The notes beneath the pieces are model-generated. The model searched no databases and was not told where the DNA came from. It worked only from the letters and a program-made list of their open reading frames with translations. Shown in pieces: positions 7,176 through 12,972 of a stretch of DNA of 12,972 bases (position 1 is the first letter of the stretch; each line of letters begins with the position of its first letter). Origin of the DNA: Eubacterium sp. GTDB taxonomy: Bacteria; Bacillota; Clostridia; Oscillospirales; Acutalibacteraceae. The DNA is taken from NCBI GenBank assembly GCA_029050995.1, contig JAIDLO010000033.1, forward strand, positions 1-12,972, given 5' to 3'. The translations under genes and the position numbers were made by a program.

Positions 7176-8573
7176 ATGGCAAAAATTGGTATTACCGAAA
7201 CTGTTCTCCGTGATGCACATCAGTCTTTGATTGCAACAAGAATGAGAACAGATGAATTTGAAGATATTCTCGAAAAAATGGATAAAATCGGCTATCATTC
7301 ACTTGAGTGCTGGGGCGGTGCAACATTTGATTCCTGCCTCCGTTTCCTCAATGAAGATCCTTGGGACAGACTTCGTCTTATCCGTAAAAAATGCCCGAAC
7401 ACAAAGCTTCAGATGCTTTTCAGAGGTCAGAATATGCTTGGCTACCGCCATTATGCAGACGACCTTGTTGATTATTTCGTAAAGAAAAGTATTGATAACG
7501 GTATTGATATTCTTCGTATATTTGATGCTTTGAATGATGTAAGAAACCTTGAAACAGCTATCAACTCTGCAAAGAAATACGGCGGACATGTTCAGGCAGC
7601 TATTTCTTACACAACAGGTCCTGTTTTCGATATTGATTATTACTGCAATTATGCAAAGCAGCTTGAAAATGCAGGTGCAGATTCAATCTGTATCAAGGAT
7701 ATGGCTGGTCTTTTAACACCATACGGCACTTATGATTTGGTTAAGGCTCTTAAATCAACAGTGAATATTCCGATTCAGCTTCATTCTCATTATACATCCG
7801 GTCTTGCTTCTATGGTTCAGCTTAAGGGTATTGAAGCAGGTGTTGATGTTATTGATACCGCTATGAGCCCGCTTGCTATGGGTACTTCTCATCCTGCAAC
7901 AGAATCTATGGTTGCTGCGCTTCAGGGTACTGAATATGATACAGGTCTTGACCTGAAAGCATTAACAGAAATCCGTGAGTTCTTTGTACCGCTTCGTGAA
8001 AAGTATATTGCAGATGGTCTTTTGAATACAAAGATGCTCGGCGTAGATGCAAATACGCTTCTTTATCAGGTACCGGGCGGTATGCTTTCAAATCTTCTCA
8101 ATCAGCTTAAGCAGGCTGGTAAGGCAGATAAGCTTGAAGAGGTGCTTGCTGAAGTTCCTCGTGTTCGTGAGGACAGCGGTTATCCTCCGCTTGTAACGCC
8201 AACCTCTCAGATTGTTGGTACACAGGCTGTATTCAATATCATTATGGGCGAACGCTATAAAATGGTTACTAAAGAGTTCAAGGATATGGTTGCAGGTAAG
8301 TATGGTAAAACACCTTGCGATATTGATCCTGAATTCAGAAAGAAGATTGTTGGCGAAGATCCTGTTATTGATTGCCGTCCTGCTGATCTTCTTAAGCCTG
8401 AGCTTGATAAGTTCAAGGGCGAAATCGCTGAATTCTATGAGCAGGAAGAGGATGTTCTCTCCTATGCTCAGTTCGATCAGGTTGCTGTTAAGTTCTTCGA
8501 AAAGAGAAGAGACGCAAAGTATAACCTTGACGGTAAACATGATGATATCAAAACCAAGGTTCATCCTGTATAA
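7176..8573 (+). CDS. oadA: Oxaloacetate decarboxylase alpha / pyruvate carboxyltransferase (5S-like) subunit
   Basis: This 465-aa protein has the TIM-barrel pyruvate/oxaloacetate carboxyltransferase domain shared by OadA, pyruvate carboxylase subunit B and the transcarboxylase 5S subunit. It moves carboxylate between biotin and pyruvate. Diagnostic motifs are TVLRDAHQSL (metal-binding Asp13), MLFRGQNMLGYRHYADD, SICIKDMAGLLTP (Lys174, expected carbamylated metal ligand), LHSHYTSG (metal histidines 203 and 205) and MSPLAMGTSHPATESMVAAL. The C-terminal part covers the conserved PYC/OAD domain with no fused biotinyl domain, because biotin is supplied by the preceding gene. The open frame reaches GTG 7167, but that overlaps the GAGGTGA ribosome site (7164-7170), so ATG 7176 is the start. 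No beta or sodium-pump subunit follows. The operon ends in hairpins. Confidence 0.93.
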   Translation: MAKIGITETVLRDAHQSLIATRMRTDEFEDILEKMDKIGYHSLECWGGATFDSCLRFLNEDPWDRLRLIRKKCPNTKLQMLFRGQNMLGYRHYADDLVDYFVKKSIDNGIDILRIFDALNDVRNLETAINSAKKYGGHVQAAISYTTGPVFDIDYYCNYAKQLENAGADSICIKDMAGLLTPYGTYDLVKALKSTVNIPIQLHSHYTSGLASMVQLKGIEAGVDVIDTAMSPLAMGTSHPATESMVAALQGTEYDTGLDLKALTEIREFFVPLREKYIADGLLNTKMLGVDANTLLYQVPGGMLSNLLNQLKQAGKADKLEEVLAEVPRVREDSGYPPLVTPTSQIVGTQAVFNIIMGERYKMVTKEFKDMVAGKYGKTPCDIDPEFRKKIVGEDPVIDCRPADLLKPELDKFKGEIAEFYEQEEDVLSYAQFDQVAVKFFEKRRDAKYNLDGKHDDIKTKVHPV

Positions 8574-8587
8574 AAATCAATAAGAAC

Positions 8588-8638
8588 CTGATTACTATTG
8601 TAATCAGAACCTTGTTATTATTTCGTAATAATAAACAA
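8588..8638 (+). repeat. Two tandem hairpins in the 3' region of the carboxyltransferase operon
   Basis: The first is a perfect 8-bp stem, CTGATTAC (8588-8595) and GTAATCAG (8600-8607), with a TATT loop. The second (about 8613-8638) pairs a TTGTTATTAT-type arm with ATAATAAACAA around TTCG, with one bulge. Neither has a proper T-tract, so they are more likely 3'-end protective structures than terminators. A canonical terminator lies just downstream. Confidence 0.55.
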
Positions 8639-8644
8639 TCGTAT

Positions 8645-8671
8645 GGGCGGAATCCATTTCCGCCCGTTTTT
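8645..8671 (+). terminator. Rho-independent terminator of the carboxyltransferase operon
   Basis: GGGCGGAA (8645-8652) and TTCCGCCC (8658-8665) form a GC-rich 8-bp stem with a 5-nt loop, followed by GTTTTTCTTT. It closes the three-gene operon and separates it from the next promoter, only 8 nt downstream. Confidence 0.88.
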
Positions 8672-8678
8672 CTTTATA

Positions 8679-8707
8679 TTGCCAACACAATTCCAATTTG
8701 ATATAAT
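8679..8707 (+). promoter_or_regulatory. Sigma-A-type promoter upstream of the SDR/VanZ pair
   Basis: TTGCCA (8679-8684), a 17-nt spacer and a perfect TATAAT (8702-8707) predict a start near 8714 and a leader of about 28 nt. It lies directly after the preceding terminator, so the SDR gene starts a new transcript. Confidence 0.72.
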
Positions 8708-8741
8708 TATGATATATTATTCAATTACTCGGAGAAATACT

Positions 8742-9785
8742 ATGAACATTTTTATGATTGGCGGTACAGGGCTTCTTGGCTCTGCTGCTGCGCAGATTTT
8801 TATTGATAAAGGGCATACTGTTAAAACGCTTTCTCTTCCTCCGCTTCCTGACGGTGCAAATCTTCCAAAGGAAATGGAAATCATTTTAAAGGATGCAAAC
8901 AAGCTTTCTGATGATGAAATGCTTGAGCTTATGAAAGGCAGCGATCTATTCGTTTTTGCAACAGGTGTTGATGAAAGAATTGAATTTCCAGCACCTGTTT
9001 ATGATGCGTATTATAAATATAATATTGCTCCGCTTGAACGGCTGCTGCCTCTCGCTAAAAGGGCGGGAATGAAAGGTGCAGTTGTCTGCGGCTCGTATTT
9101 TGCCTGGCTTGCAAAGAATCGTCCGGATATGAAGCTTTGCGACAAACATCCTTATATTAAAAGCAGAATAGACCAGGAGCGTGTTTGTGAAAGATATTCG
9201 GATATTGATTTTCAGGTCGGCGTGCTGGAGCTTCCGTATATATTCGGCACACAGACGGGCAGAAAACCGGTTTGGGTTATTCTTATCGAACAGCTTCAAC
9301 GCTTTGAAAAAATGCCGTTTACAATGTATCCTGCAGGCGGAACAGCTATGCTTACAGTAAGGCAGGTAGGGCAGGCGATTGTCGGTGCGGCAGAGCAGGC
9401 AATCGAAGCAGTTAAAAGCTATAAGGGTAAATTCCGTGCTTATGGCATATCGTGTTATAATATGACATGGCGTGAATTCCTTAAAATCGTTTATCGTGCT
9501 ATGAATGGTACACCGAATCGAAAAATTGTTGATGTTTCGAAAAGTGCCTTCAAAGCCTTTGGCTTGGTTATGCGCAAGGATTATAAAGAAAGAAATGTGG
9601 ATGCAGGTATTGATCCTGTAGGTCTTGCAGACATTATGGGTATGAATCTCTTTATCCCGACGGATGATTGCAAGGAGCTCGGCTGTACGAATGATGATAT
9701 CGAAAAAGCTATTTTTGATTCTATCAAACTTTCTAAAGAAGCATTTGAGGGTAAGGCAGAGCTTGTTGGTATGAAAGGCGAATAA
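8742..9785 (+). CDS. NAD(P)-binding extended-SDR-like Rossmann protein
   Basis: This 347-aa protein opens with a nucleotide-binding loop, MIGGTGLLGSAA (Gly7, Gly10, Gly13), characteristic of the atypical or extended SDR / NAD-dependent epimerase group. Later blocks fit that fold: DLFVFATGVDER, GAVVCGSYFAW, VGVLELPYIFGTQTG and LTVRQVGQAIVGAA. The usual catalytic YxxxK is not seen. The expected place reads YIKSR (Tyr138 to Arg142), with lysine at +2 only. It may therefore be a non-standard oxidoreductase or a binding protein, and the substrate is unknown. The frame is open back to 8643, but that would include the promoter and terminator. ATG 8742 has GGAGAAA (8731-8737) just upstream and begins right at the Rossmann strand. 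It shares a transcript with the vanZ-like gene 14 nt downstream. Confidence 0.85.
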   Translation: MNIFMIGGTGLLGSAAAQIFIDKGHTVKTLSLPPLPDGANLPKEMEIILKDANKLSDDEMLELMKGSDLFVFATGVDERIEFPAPVYDAYYKYNIAPLERLLPLAKRAGMKGAVVCGSYFAWLAKNRPDMKLCDKHPYIKSRIDQERVCERYSDIDFQVGVLELPYIFGTQTGRKPVWVILIEQLQRFEKMPFTMYPAGGTAMLTVRQVGQAIVGAAEQAIEAVKSYKGKFRAYGISCYNMTWREFLKIVYRAMNGTPNRKIVDVSKSAFKAFGLVMRKDYKERNVDAGIDPVGLADIMGMNLFIPTDDCKELGCTNDDIEKAIFDSIKLSKEAFEGKAELVGMKGE

Positions 9786-9799
9786 TAGGAGGTAATTAA

Positions 9800-10345
9800 A
9801 TGTTTCAGCAAAGTTTTATAATAGACAGAGAGCCGATTTTTATAATAGAAATGGGCATCCTGCTTATTTATGCAATTATAATGCTCATAAGAAAAGTAAA
9901 GTTTAAAAGGTTTGTGCTTAATCTGGCGTTTGGATTTTATATAGCTGTAATCATTGCTATTTGCTTTTTTCCTATGGCTTCAATAGAAGGACTTTATATC
10001 CCAAACAGTTTTGTTCCGTTTAAAAGCACTATAGAATGTATATCTAATTTTATAAGAAATGATGCATTGCATGACTTTATACCTGTAGTTGGTAACTTTG
10101 TTATGCTTATGCCGTTGGGTGTGTTTTATAGTATTTATGTGAAAAACTTTAAATTGCGTTTCCTTTATGTTCTTCTGTTTTCCGTATCCATAGAAACAAT
10201 GCAGTTTGTTATAGGTTTGATTATTGGCTGTAATTATAGAAGTACTGATATTGATGATGTCATTTTAAATACTGCCGGCGGAATTATAGGAATTCTTTTA
10301 TTCAGTTTATTGAAAAAGATGTATTTCAAATTAAAAAAAGCATAA
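9800..10345 (+). CDS. VanZ family membrane protein
   Basis: This 181-aa protein has about five hydrophobic spans and the VanZ-family signature: IPNSFVPFKST, then VVGNFVMLMPLGVFYSIYV, the SVSIETMQFVIGLIIG stretch and the closing STDIDDVILNTAGGIIGILL motif. VanZ was named from enterococcal teicoplanin resistance. Most members are chromosomal proteins of unknown function thought to act at the cell envelope, so no resistance role should be assumed. There are no other van genes in the window. A perfect AGGAGGT ribosome site (9787-9793) precedes the ATG. The coding sequence is AT-richer than the SDR gene before it, which may reflect its hydrophobic composition. A terminator follows 5 nt after the stop. 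Confidence 0.9.
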   Translation: MFQQSFIIDREPIFIIEMGILLIYAIIMLIRKVKFKRFVLNLAFGFYIAVIIAICFFPMASIEGLYIPNSFVPFKSTIECISNFIRNDALHDFIPVVGNFVMLMPLGVFYSIYVKNFKLRFLYVLLFSVSIETMQFVIGLIIGCNYRSTDIDDVILNTAGGIIGILLFSLLKKMYFKLKKA

Positions 10346-10350
10346 AAAGA

Positions 10351-10376
10351 GGCTATGCGAAAGCATAGCTTTTTTT
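10351..10376 (+). terminator. Rho-independent terminator after the vanZ-like gene
   Basis: GGCTATGC and GCATAGCT pair around a stable GAAA tetraloop and run into seven Ts. It lies 5 nt after the stop codon and isolates the SDR/VanZ pair from the GntR operon. Confidence 0.92.
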
Positions 10377-10392
10377 ATGTTAAAAAAATTTC

Positions 10393-10421
10393 TTGACAAT
10401 TTATTTTATCAATAGTATCAT
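10393..10421 (+). promoter_or_regulatory. Sigma-A-type promoter of the GntR/ABC operon
   Basis: A perfect TTGACA -35 box (10393-10398), a 17-nt spacer and TATCAT (10416-10421) predict a start near 10428. YtrA-type repressors usually bind at their own promoter, so the operator should lie at about 10400-10450, but I found no convincing inverted repeat there. Confidence 0.75.
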
Positions 10422-10459
10422 TGCATTAGTTAAGTAGCACAGTGACAAGGAGGTACAGT

Positions 10460-10858
10460 ATGGAATATCAGTTTGACAATGAAAAGCCAATCTATATTCA
10501 GCTTGTTGAGCTTATTAAAAAAGAAATCGTTTCTGGCAGGATGAAAAGCGGGGAGAAGATACCGTCTGTCCGCGAGCTTGCAGTACAGGCAAAGGTTAAT
10601 CCGAACACCGTGCAGAAAGCGCTTGCCGAGCTTGAACGCTTCGGGCTGATTTATACCGAAAGAACAAATGGCAAATATGTTACCGAAAATACGGATATCA
10701 TTAAAAATTATAGAAATGAGCTGATAGGCGAAAGGGTAAACAGCTTTTTAACCGATATGATAAATATGGGTGTCGGCAGTGAGGAAATTGCCGAATATTT
10801 AAATCAATTGAAAGGAGATCAGAACAGTGAAGCTTCTCGAATGCAAAAATTTATATAA
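10460..10858 (+). CDS. GntR-family transcriptional repressor, YtrA subfamily
   Basis: This 132-aa protein has a GntR winged helix-turn-helix in the first ~75 residues (PIYIQLVELIKKEIVSGRMK, KIPSVRELAVQAKVNPNTVQ, ALAELERFGLIYTERTNGKY). Only a short C-terminal helical tail follows, the defining layout of the YtrA subfamily. These are dimeric repressors of adjacent ABC transporter genes, relieved by cell-envelope or other small-molecule signals that are seldom known. The frame extends to GTG 10442, but ATG 10460 sits 5 nt after a perfect AAGGAGGT site (10447-10454) and gives the normal N-terminus. The 3' end overlaps the ABC ATPase gene by 32 nt, coupling the two. Confidence 0.94.
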   Translation: MEYQFDNEKPIYIQLVELIKKEIVSGRMKSGEKIPSVRELAVQAKVNPNTVQKALAELERFGLIYTERTNGKYVTENTDIIKNYRNELIGERVNSFLTDMINMGVGSEEIAEYLNQLKGDQNSEASRMQKFI

Positions 10859-11522
10859 AAGATTTGACGGAAAAGATATACTGAAAAATGTAAATCTTAC
10901 TGTTGAAAGCGGAAAAATTGTTGGCTTGCTTGGTAAGAACGGTCAGGGCAAAACAACGCTGATTAAGCTTGTAAACGATTTGCTTGTGCCTTCTCACGGA
11001 GAGGTGCTTATTAACGGTAAAAAGCCGGGTGTTGACAGCAAGAAAATTATTTCCTATTTGCCCGAAAGAACTTATCTTGATAAATCTATGACTGTAAAGC
11101 AGGCAATTATTTATTTTAGCGAGTTTTATGATAATTTCAATTCTAAAAGGGCATATGCGCTTCTTGAAAAGCTTGATCTTGATGTGAACCAGAAGTTATC
11201 CAAGATGTCAAAGGGTATGCAGGAAAAGGTGCAGCTTATTTTTGTTATGTCAAGAGAAGCAGAGCTTTATATTCTTGATGAGCCGCTCGGCGGTGTTGAT
11301 CCCGCATCAAGGGATTATATTCTCGATACAATTCTTTCCAGCTTCAGCGAGGGCGCAAGCGTTATCATTTCAACGCATCTTATTGCCGATATAGAGAGAA
11401 TTCTTGATGAGGTAATCTTTATTGATAAGGGTCAGATTATACTTACAGAGCCTGCGGATGAGCTGAGAAGCAGAGAAAATGCAAGTGTTGATGAGATTTT
11501 CAGGAGGATGTTCAAATGTTGA
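10827..11522 (+). CDS. ABC transporter ATP-binding protein (YtrB-like)
   Basis: This 231-aa cytoplasmic ATPase powers the permease encoded next. The motifs are complete: Walker A GKNGQGKTT (residues 36-44), a signature-like LSKMSKGMQEKVQL (SKGMQ in place of SGGQ, as is common in this branch), Walker B ELYILDEPLGGVDP with the catalytic glutamate, and the H-loop histidine in IISTHLIADIERI. The GTG start at 10827 lies inside the gntR frame and has AAAGGAGAT about 8 nt upstream. The 3' end overlaps the permease start by 7 nt. The single-domain ATPase, its YtrA-type regulator and an ABC-2-like permease make a typical small export-type ABC system of unknown cargo. Confidence 0.95.
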   Translation: MKLLECKNLYKRFDGKDILKNVNLTVESGKIVGLLGKNGQGKTTLIKLVNDLLVPSHGEVLINGKKPGVDSKKIISYLPERTYLDKSMTVKQAIIYFSEFYDNFNSKRAYALLEKLDLDVNQKLSKMSKGMQEKVQLIFVMSREAELYILDEPLGGVDPASRDYILDTILSSFSEGASVIISTHLIADIERILDEVIFIDKGQIILTEPADELRSRENASVDEIFRRMFKC

Positions 11523-12301
11523 TTAAATTAATTAAATATGACTTAAAGTGGATGTTTAAAATTCTTCCCGTTTTTTATGTCCTTGCCTTTTTCTTTTCAA
11601 TCGTATCCTTCTTCCTTTCAAAAATTGAAGACTCGGCATTGTTTTCATTTATAAATGGTTTTTCAAACGGATTTACTGTGGCAATGGTGGTTAATGCACT
11701 CATTAATTCTGTTATAAGAGCGTGGGTAAGATTCAGGCAGAATGTTTATAAAGACGAGGCTTATCTTACACATACGCTTCCCGTGCCGCGAGAGAAAATC
11801 TTTCTTTCAAAAACACTTGCCGGAATAATCAGCGTGTTTACATCAGTAGCCGTTTCTGTTGTCTGCCTTGTAATATGCTTTTATAATATGGCAGATATGA
11901 TAAATAATTTGCTCAAAGCTGTAACAGATATGCTTTCTGTTTCTTCCGCAGGTGCTGTTGCAATTGTGTTTTGTGAATTGTTTTTTCAGCTTATTTTTGT
12001 TTTGCTTTTAGGATACTGCAGTATAATTTTAGGTCATAAGTCAAATAAAAATAAGCTAGCAAAAAGCTTTATAATCGGCTTTGCAATGTATCTTGTATCC
12101 AATTTTGTTTCGGTTGCTGCTATGGGTATTGCAGGTTTTATGAATAAGGATATGATGAATTTTATCAAAACCTCTGAGCCGGTTACGCCGTCTTCTGTAA
12201 GAGTTCTGCTGGTTCTTACAATTGTTCTGTATTTTGTATACGGCATTATTTGCTATGCAATAGGAAGAAAAGCTCTGAAAAAAGGCGTTGATATTGATTA
12301 A
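11516..12301 (+). CDS. ABC-2-type transporter permease
   Basis: This 261-aa integral membrane protein has about six predicted membrane spans. They fall roughly at residues 14-34, 43-66, 95-122, 140-170, 181-205 and 226-248. A cytoplasmic segment contains KDEAYLTHTLPVPREKIFLS, a motif I recognise from many clostridial ABC-2-like permeases paired with YtrA regulators. It probably dimerises and works with the preceding ATPase. ATG 11516 is preceded by AGGAGG (11502-11507) inside the ATPase gene. No substrate can be assigned. Related systems respond to cell-wall-active peptides, but nothing here shows that. A bidirectional-type terminator follows the stop. Confidence 0.88.
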   Translation: MLIKLIKYDLKWMFKILPVFYVLAFFFSIVSFFLSKIEDSALFSFINGFSNGFTVAMVVNALINSVIRAWVRFRQNVYKDEAYLTHTLPVPREKIFLSKTLAGIISVFTSVAVSVVCLVICFYNMADMINNLLKAVTDMLSVSSAGAVAIVFCELFFQLIFVLLLGYCSIILGHKSNKNKLAKSFIIGFAMYLVSNFVSVAAMGIAGFMNKDMMNFIKTSEPVTPSSVRVLLVLTIVLYFVYGIICYAIGRKALKKGVDID

Positions 12302-12334
12302 TAAGCTAAACAAGATTTTGTTTAACTAAAGTAA

Positions 12335-12373
12335 AACGGTGATGCTTCATTTGAAACATCACCGTTAATTTTT
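12335..12373 (+). terminator. Terminator of the GntR/ABC operon (convergent with the 6S RNA)
   Basis: AACGGTGATG (12335-12344) and CATCACCGTT (12357-12366) pair, with TTCA/TGAA continuing inside past a C·A mismatch, followed by AATTTTT. A weaker TAAACAA/TTGTTTA hairpin precedes it at 12307-12324. The minus strand reading of the main stem ends TTACTTT, so it could also stop transcripts coming the other way. Confidence 0.82.
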
Positions 12374-12577
12374 AAAAAATCCGCACATCCGCCGAAAACT
12401 GAGAATAACCTGCATGTTAAAGCAGGTGGGTTTTAGCCGCATTATTTTGTGCTCCCAGCGTCCGTATAAATACGGGAGGTCTGCATACCTGTAAGGCGAG
12501 CGTAAATCCCTAATAAAAGATTGTTCGGGTTATTAAAGCTTTCGGTTGTCGAGATGCACAGACCGTAAACAATATAC
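12374..12577 (-). ncRNA. ssrS: 6S RNA (SsrS) candidate
   Basis: 6S RNA binds the housekeeping RNA polymerase by mimicking an open promoter. On the minus strand a roughly 204-nt rod can be drawn. The closing stem UCUGUGCAUC (12562-12553) pairs with GAUGUGCGGA (12389-12380). Next come CCGAAA/UUUCGG (12545-12540 with 12397-12392) and AAUAACC/GGUUAUU (12534-12528 with 12410-12404). The apical part has CUCCC/GGGAG around 12478-12452. The ACCUGC-GCAGGU hairpin (12427-12408) competes with the third stem, like the central-bubble hairpin known in 6S RNAs. G·U pairs in the closing stem form only on this strand. The RNA ends in UUUUUU (12379-12374). No open frame fits. The call rests on structure, size and my recollection of Clostridial 6S RNAs, not on a model search. 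Confidence 0.7.
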
Positions 12578-12583
12578 CATTAT

Positions 12584-12611
12584 ATTATATAGTATCACTG
12601 TTCAGGTTCAA
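12584..12611 (-). promoter_or_regulatory. Promoter of the 6S RNA, inside the 3' end of the DUF1292 gene
   Basis: Reading the minus strand, TTGAAC (12611-12606), a 16-nt spacer and TATAAT (12589-12584) predict a start near 12577, just before the RNA closing stem. The -35 box and most of the spacer lie in the last codons of the DUF1292 gene. A second TATAAT at 12584-12579 overlaps the first. Confidence 0.65.
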
Positions 12612-12912
12612 AATATTCAACCTCAAATTTTTCCTCAACCTTTGCCATAAGAATATCAGAAACTTGTTCGTATTCCATTTCGTCCTCAATTTCAGCAAGA
12701 TATTCCTCGCCGTCCTCTTCAAGAACCTTAAGAATAACAACCTCGTAATCCGCCTCAACGATTTCTTCAGCGTCATCTCTGTATTCTGTTATTGCAACAT
12801 AAACATCTTCGTCTGTTTCATATCTTTCAAGAAGCTCAAATAAGATTTCGTTTCCGTTATCATCTGTAACTGAAATAATACCCGGCTCGTAAAATTCTTT
12901 TTCGTTATCCAT
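12595..12912 (-). CDS. DUF1292 domain-containing protein (YrzB-like)
   Basis: This 105-aa, very acidic protein matches DUF1292, a small family widespread in Firmicutes with no established function. The core pattern is present: ISVTDDNGNEILFELLERYE near the N-terminus, then VYVAITEYRDD, VVILKVLEEDGEEYLAEIED and a final VSDILMAKVEEKF. There is no signal peptide or membrane span. The ATG at 12912 has AAAGGA 8 nt upstream (minus-strand 12926-12921). In Bacillus the relative yrzB follows yrzL (ireB) and yrrK (ruvX) near alaS, so such genes would be expected upstream, beyond the right edge. Its stop codon lies inside the promoter region of the 6S-like RNA. Confidence 0.92.
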   Translation of the reverse strand: MDNEKEFYEPGIISVTDDNGNEILFELLERYETDEDVYVAITEYRDDAEEIVEADYEVVILKVLEEDGEEYLAEIEDEMEYEQVSDILMAKVEEKFEVEYFEPEQ

Positions 12913-12941
12913 AATATTCGTCCTTTCAATTTGTCTATAAT

Positions 12942-12972
12942 CTGTCTCTTATACAAATCACCGAGCCCACGA
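12942..12972. other. Illumina Nextera adapter remnant at contig end (artefact)
   Basis: The final 31 bases match the Nextera read-through adapter (CTGTCTCTTATACACATCT followed by CCGAGCCCACGA) at 29 positions, with differences only at 12956 and 12960. The mosaic-end half and the index-side half are both present in the right order. This is untrimmed library sequence, not genome, so the true contig ends at about 12941. Confidence 0.95.

Noticed and set aside
7163..7178. GTG 7167 as start of the OadA-like gene
   Set aside because: The codon lies inside the GAGGTGA ribosome site. ATG 7176 has correct spacing and gives the conserved N-terminus.
6820..7182. 120-aa minus-strand frame over the biotin carrier gene
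   Set aside because: It is a mirror of the alanine/proline-rich linker codons. The plus-strand carrier protein with its AMKM motif is unambiguous.
7299..8564. Minus-strand open frames (e.g. 7299-7589 and 8088-8564) opposite the OadA-like gene
   Set aside because: They lie entirely within a well-conserved gene on the other strand, lack recognisable motifs and have no convincing ribosome sites.
8643..8741. N-terminal extension of the SDR protein from 8643
   Set aside because: It would translate the upstream terminator and promoter. The Rossmann domain and a ribosome site both point to ATG 8742.
9800..10345. Glycopeptide resistance gene vanZ
   Set aside because: Only the VanZ family domain is present. 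No other van genes are nearby, and most chromosomal VanZ-like proteins are not linked to resistance.
12374..12577. Structured RNA on the plus strand in place of the minus strand
   Set aside because: The closing stem needs G·U pairs that become A·C mismatches on the plus strand, and the promoter and U-tract are on the minus strand.
1..12941. CRISPR arrays, insertion sequences, tRNA or rRNA genes
   Set aside because: No spaced direct repeats, transposase motifs, terminal inverted repeats, cloverleaf or rRNA sequence were seen.

Overview
The window looks like chromosomal DNA from a low-GC anaerobic Firmicute (Clostridia, plausibly an Oscillospiraceae/Ruminococcaceae-type gut organism). The basis is AT-rich sequence, strong AGGAGG ribosome binding sites, the order M50 protease–scpA–scpB–DUF2953–ytfJ–D,D-carboxypeptidase–rluB, a sporulation-type YtfJ/GerW gene, and a YtrA-type GntR/ABC cassette. 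The last 31 bases are almost identical to an Illumina Nextera adapter, so the right edge is an assembly contig end and not genome sequence. The genus cannot be fixed from the sequence alone.

Region 1 (2-5241, + strand) is a dense housekeeping and envelope cluster. It holds the C-terminal fragment of a PrmC-like methyltransferase, a site-2-type metalloprotease, ScpA and ScpB (chromosome condensation), a DUF2953 membrane protein, YtfJ/GerW, a secreted D-alanyl-D-alanine carboxypeptidase and the pseudouridine synthase RluB. It ends in a strong terminator. A 12-bp perfect inverted repeat between ytfJ and the carboxypeptidase is terminator-like and also buries the carboxypeptidase ribosome binding site.

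Region 2 (5242-8671, + strand) is a three-gene biotin-dependent operon with its own promoter: a 440-aa carboxyltransferase-like protein, a 126-aa biotin carrier and a 465-aa pyruvate/oxaloacetate carboxyltransferase (OadA / 5S type). There is no biotin carboxylase and no membrane decarboxylase beta subunit in the operon. The set therefore resembles the 12S/1.3S/5S parts of a soluble transcarboxylase, but the 12S-like subunit is short and has altered active-site motifs. Three tandem hairpins follow, the last being a canonical terminator.

Region 3 (8672-10376, + strand) is a promoter-driven pair: an extended-SDR-like Rossmann protein lacking the usual YxxxK pair, and a VanZ-family membrane protein. 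A GAAA-loop terminator closes it.

Region 4 (10377-12373, + strand) is a regulator-transporter operon: a YtrA-subfamily GntR repressor, an ABC ATPase and an ABC-2-type permease, with overlapping genes.

Region 5 (12374-12941, - strand) converges on region 4. It carries a DUF1292 (YrzB-like) gene and, immediately downstream on the same strand, a roughly 204-nt rod-shaped RNA that I call 6S RNA. Its promoter lies in the 3' end of the DUF1292 gene and its closing stem runs into a U-tract.
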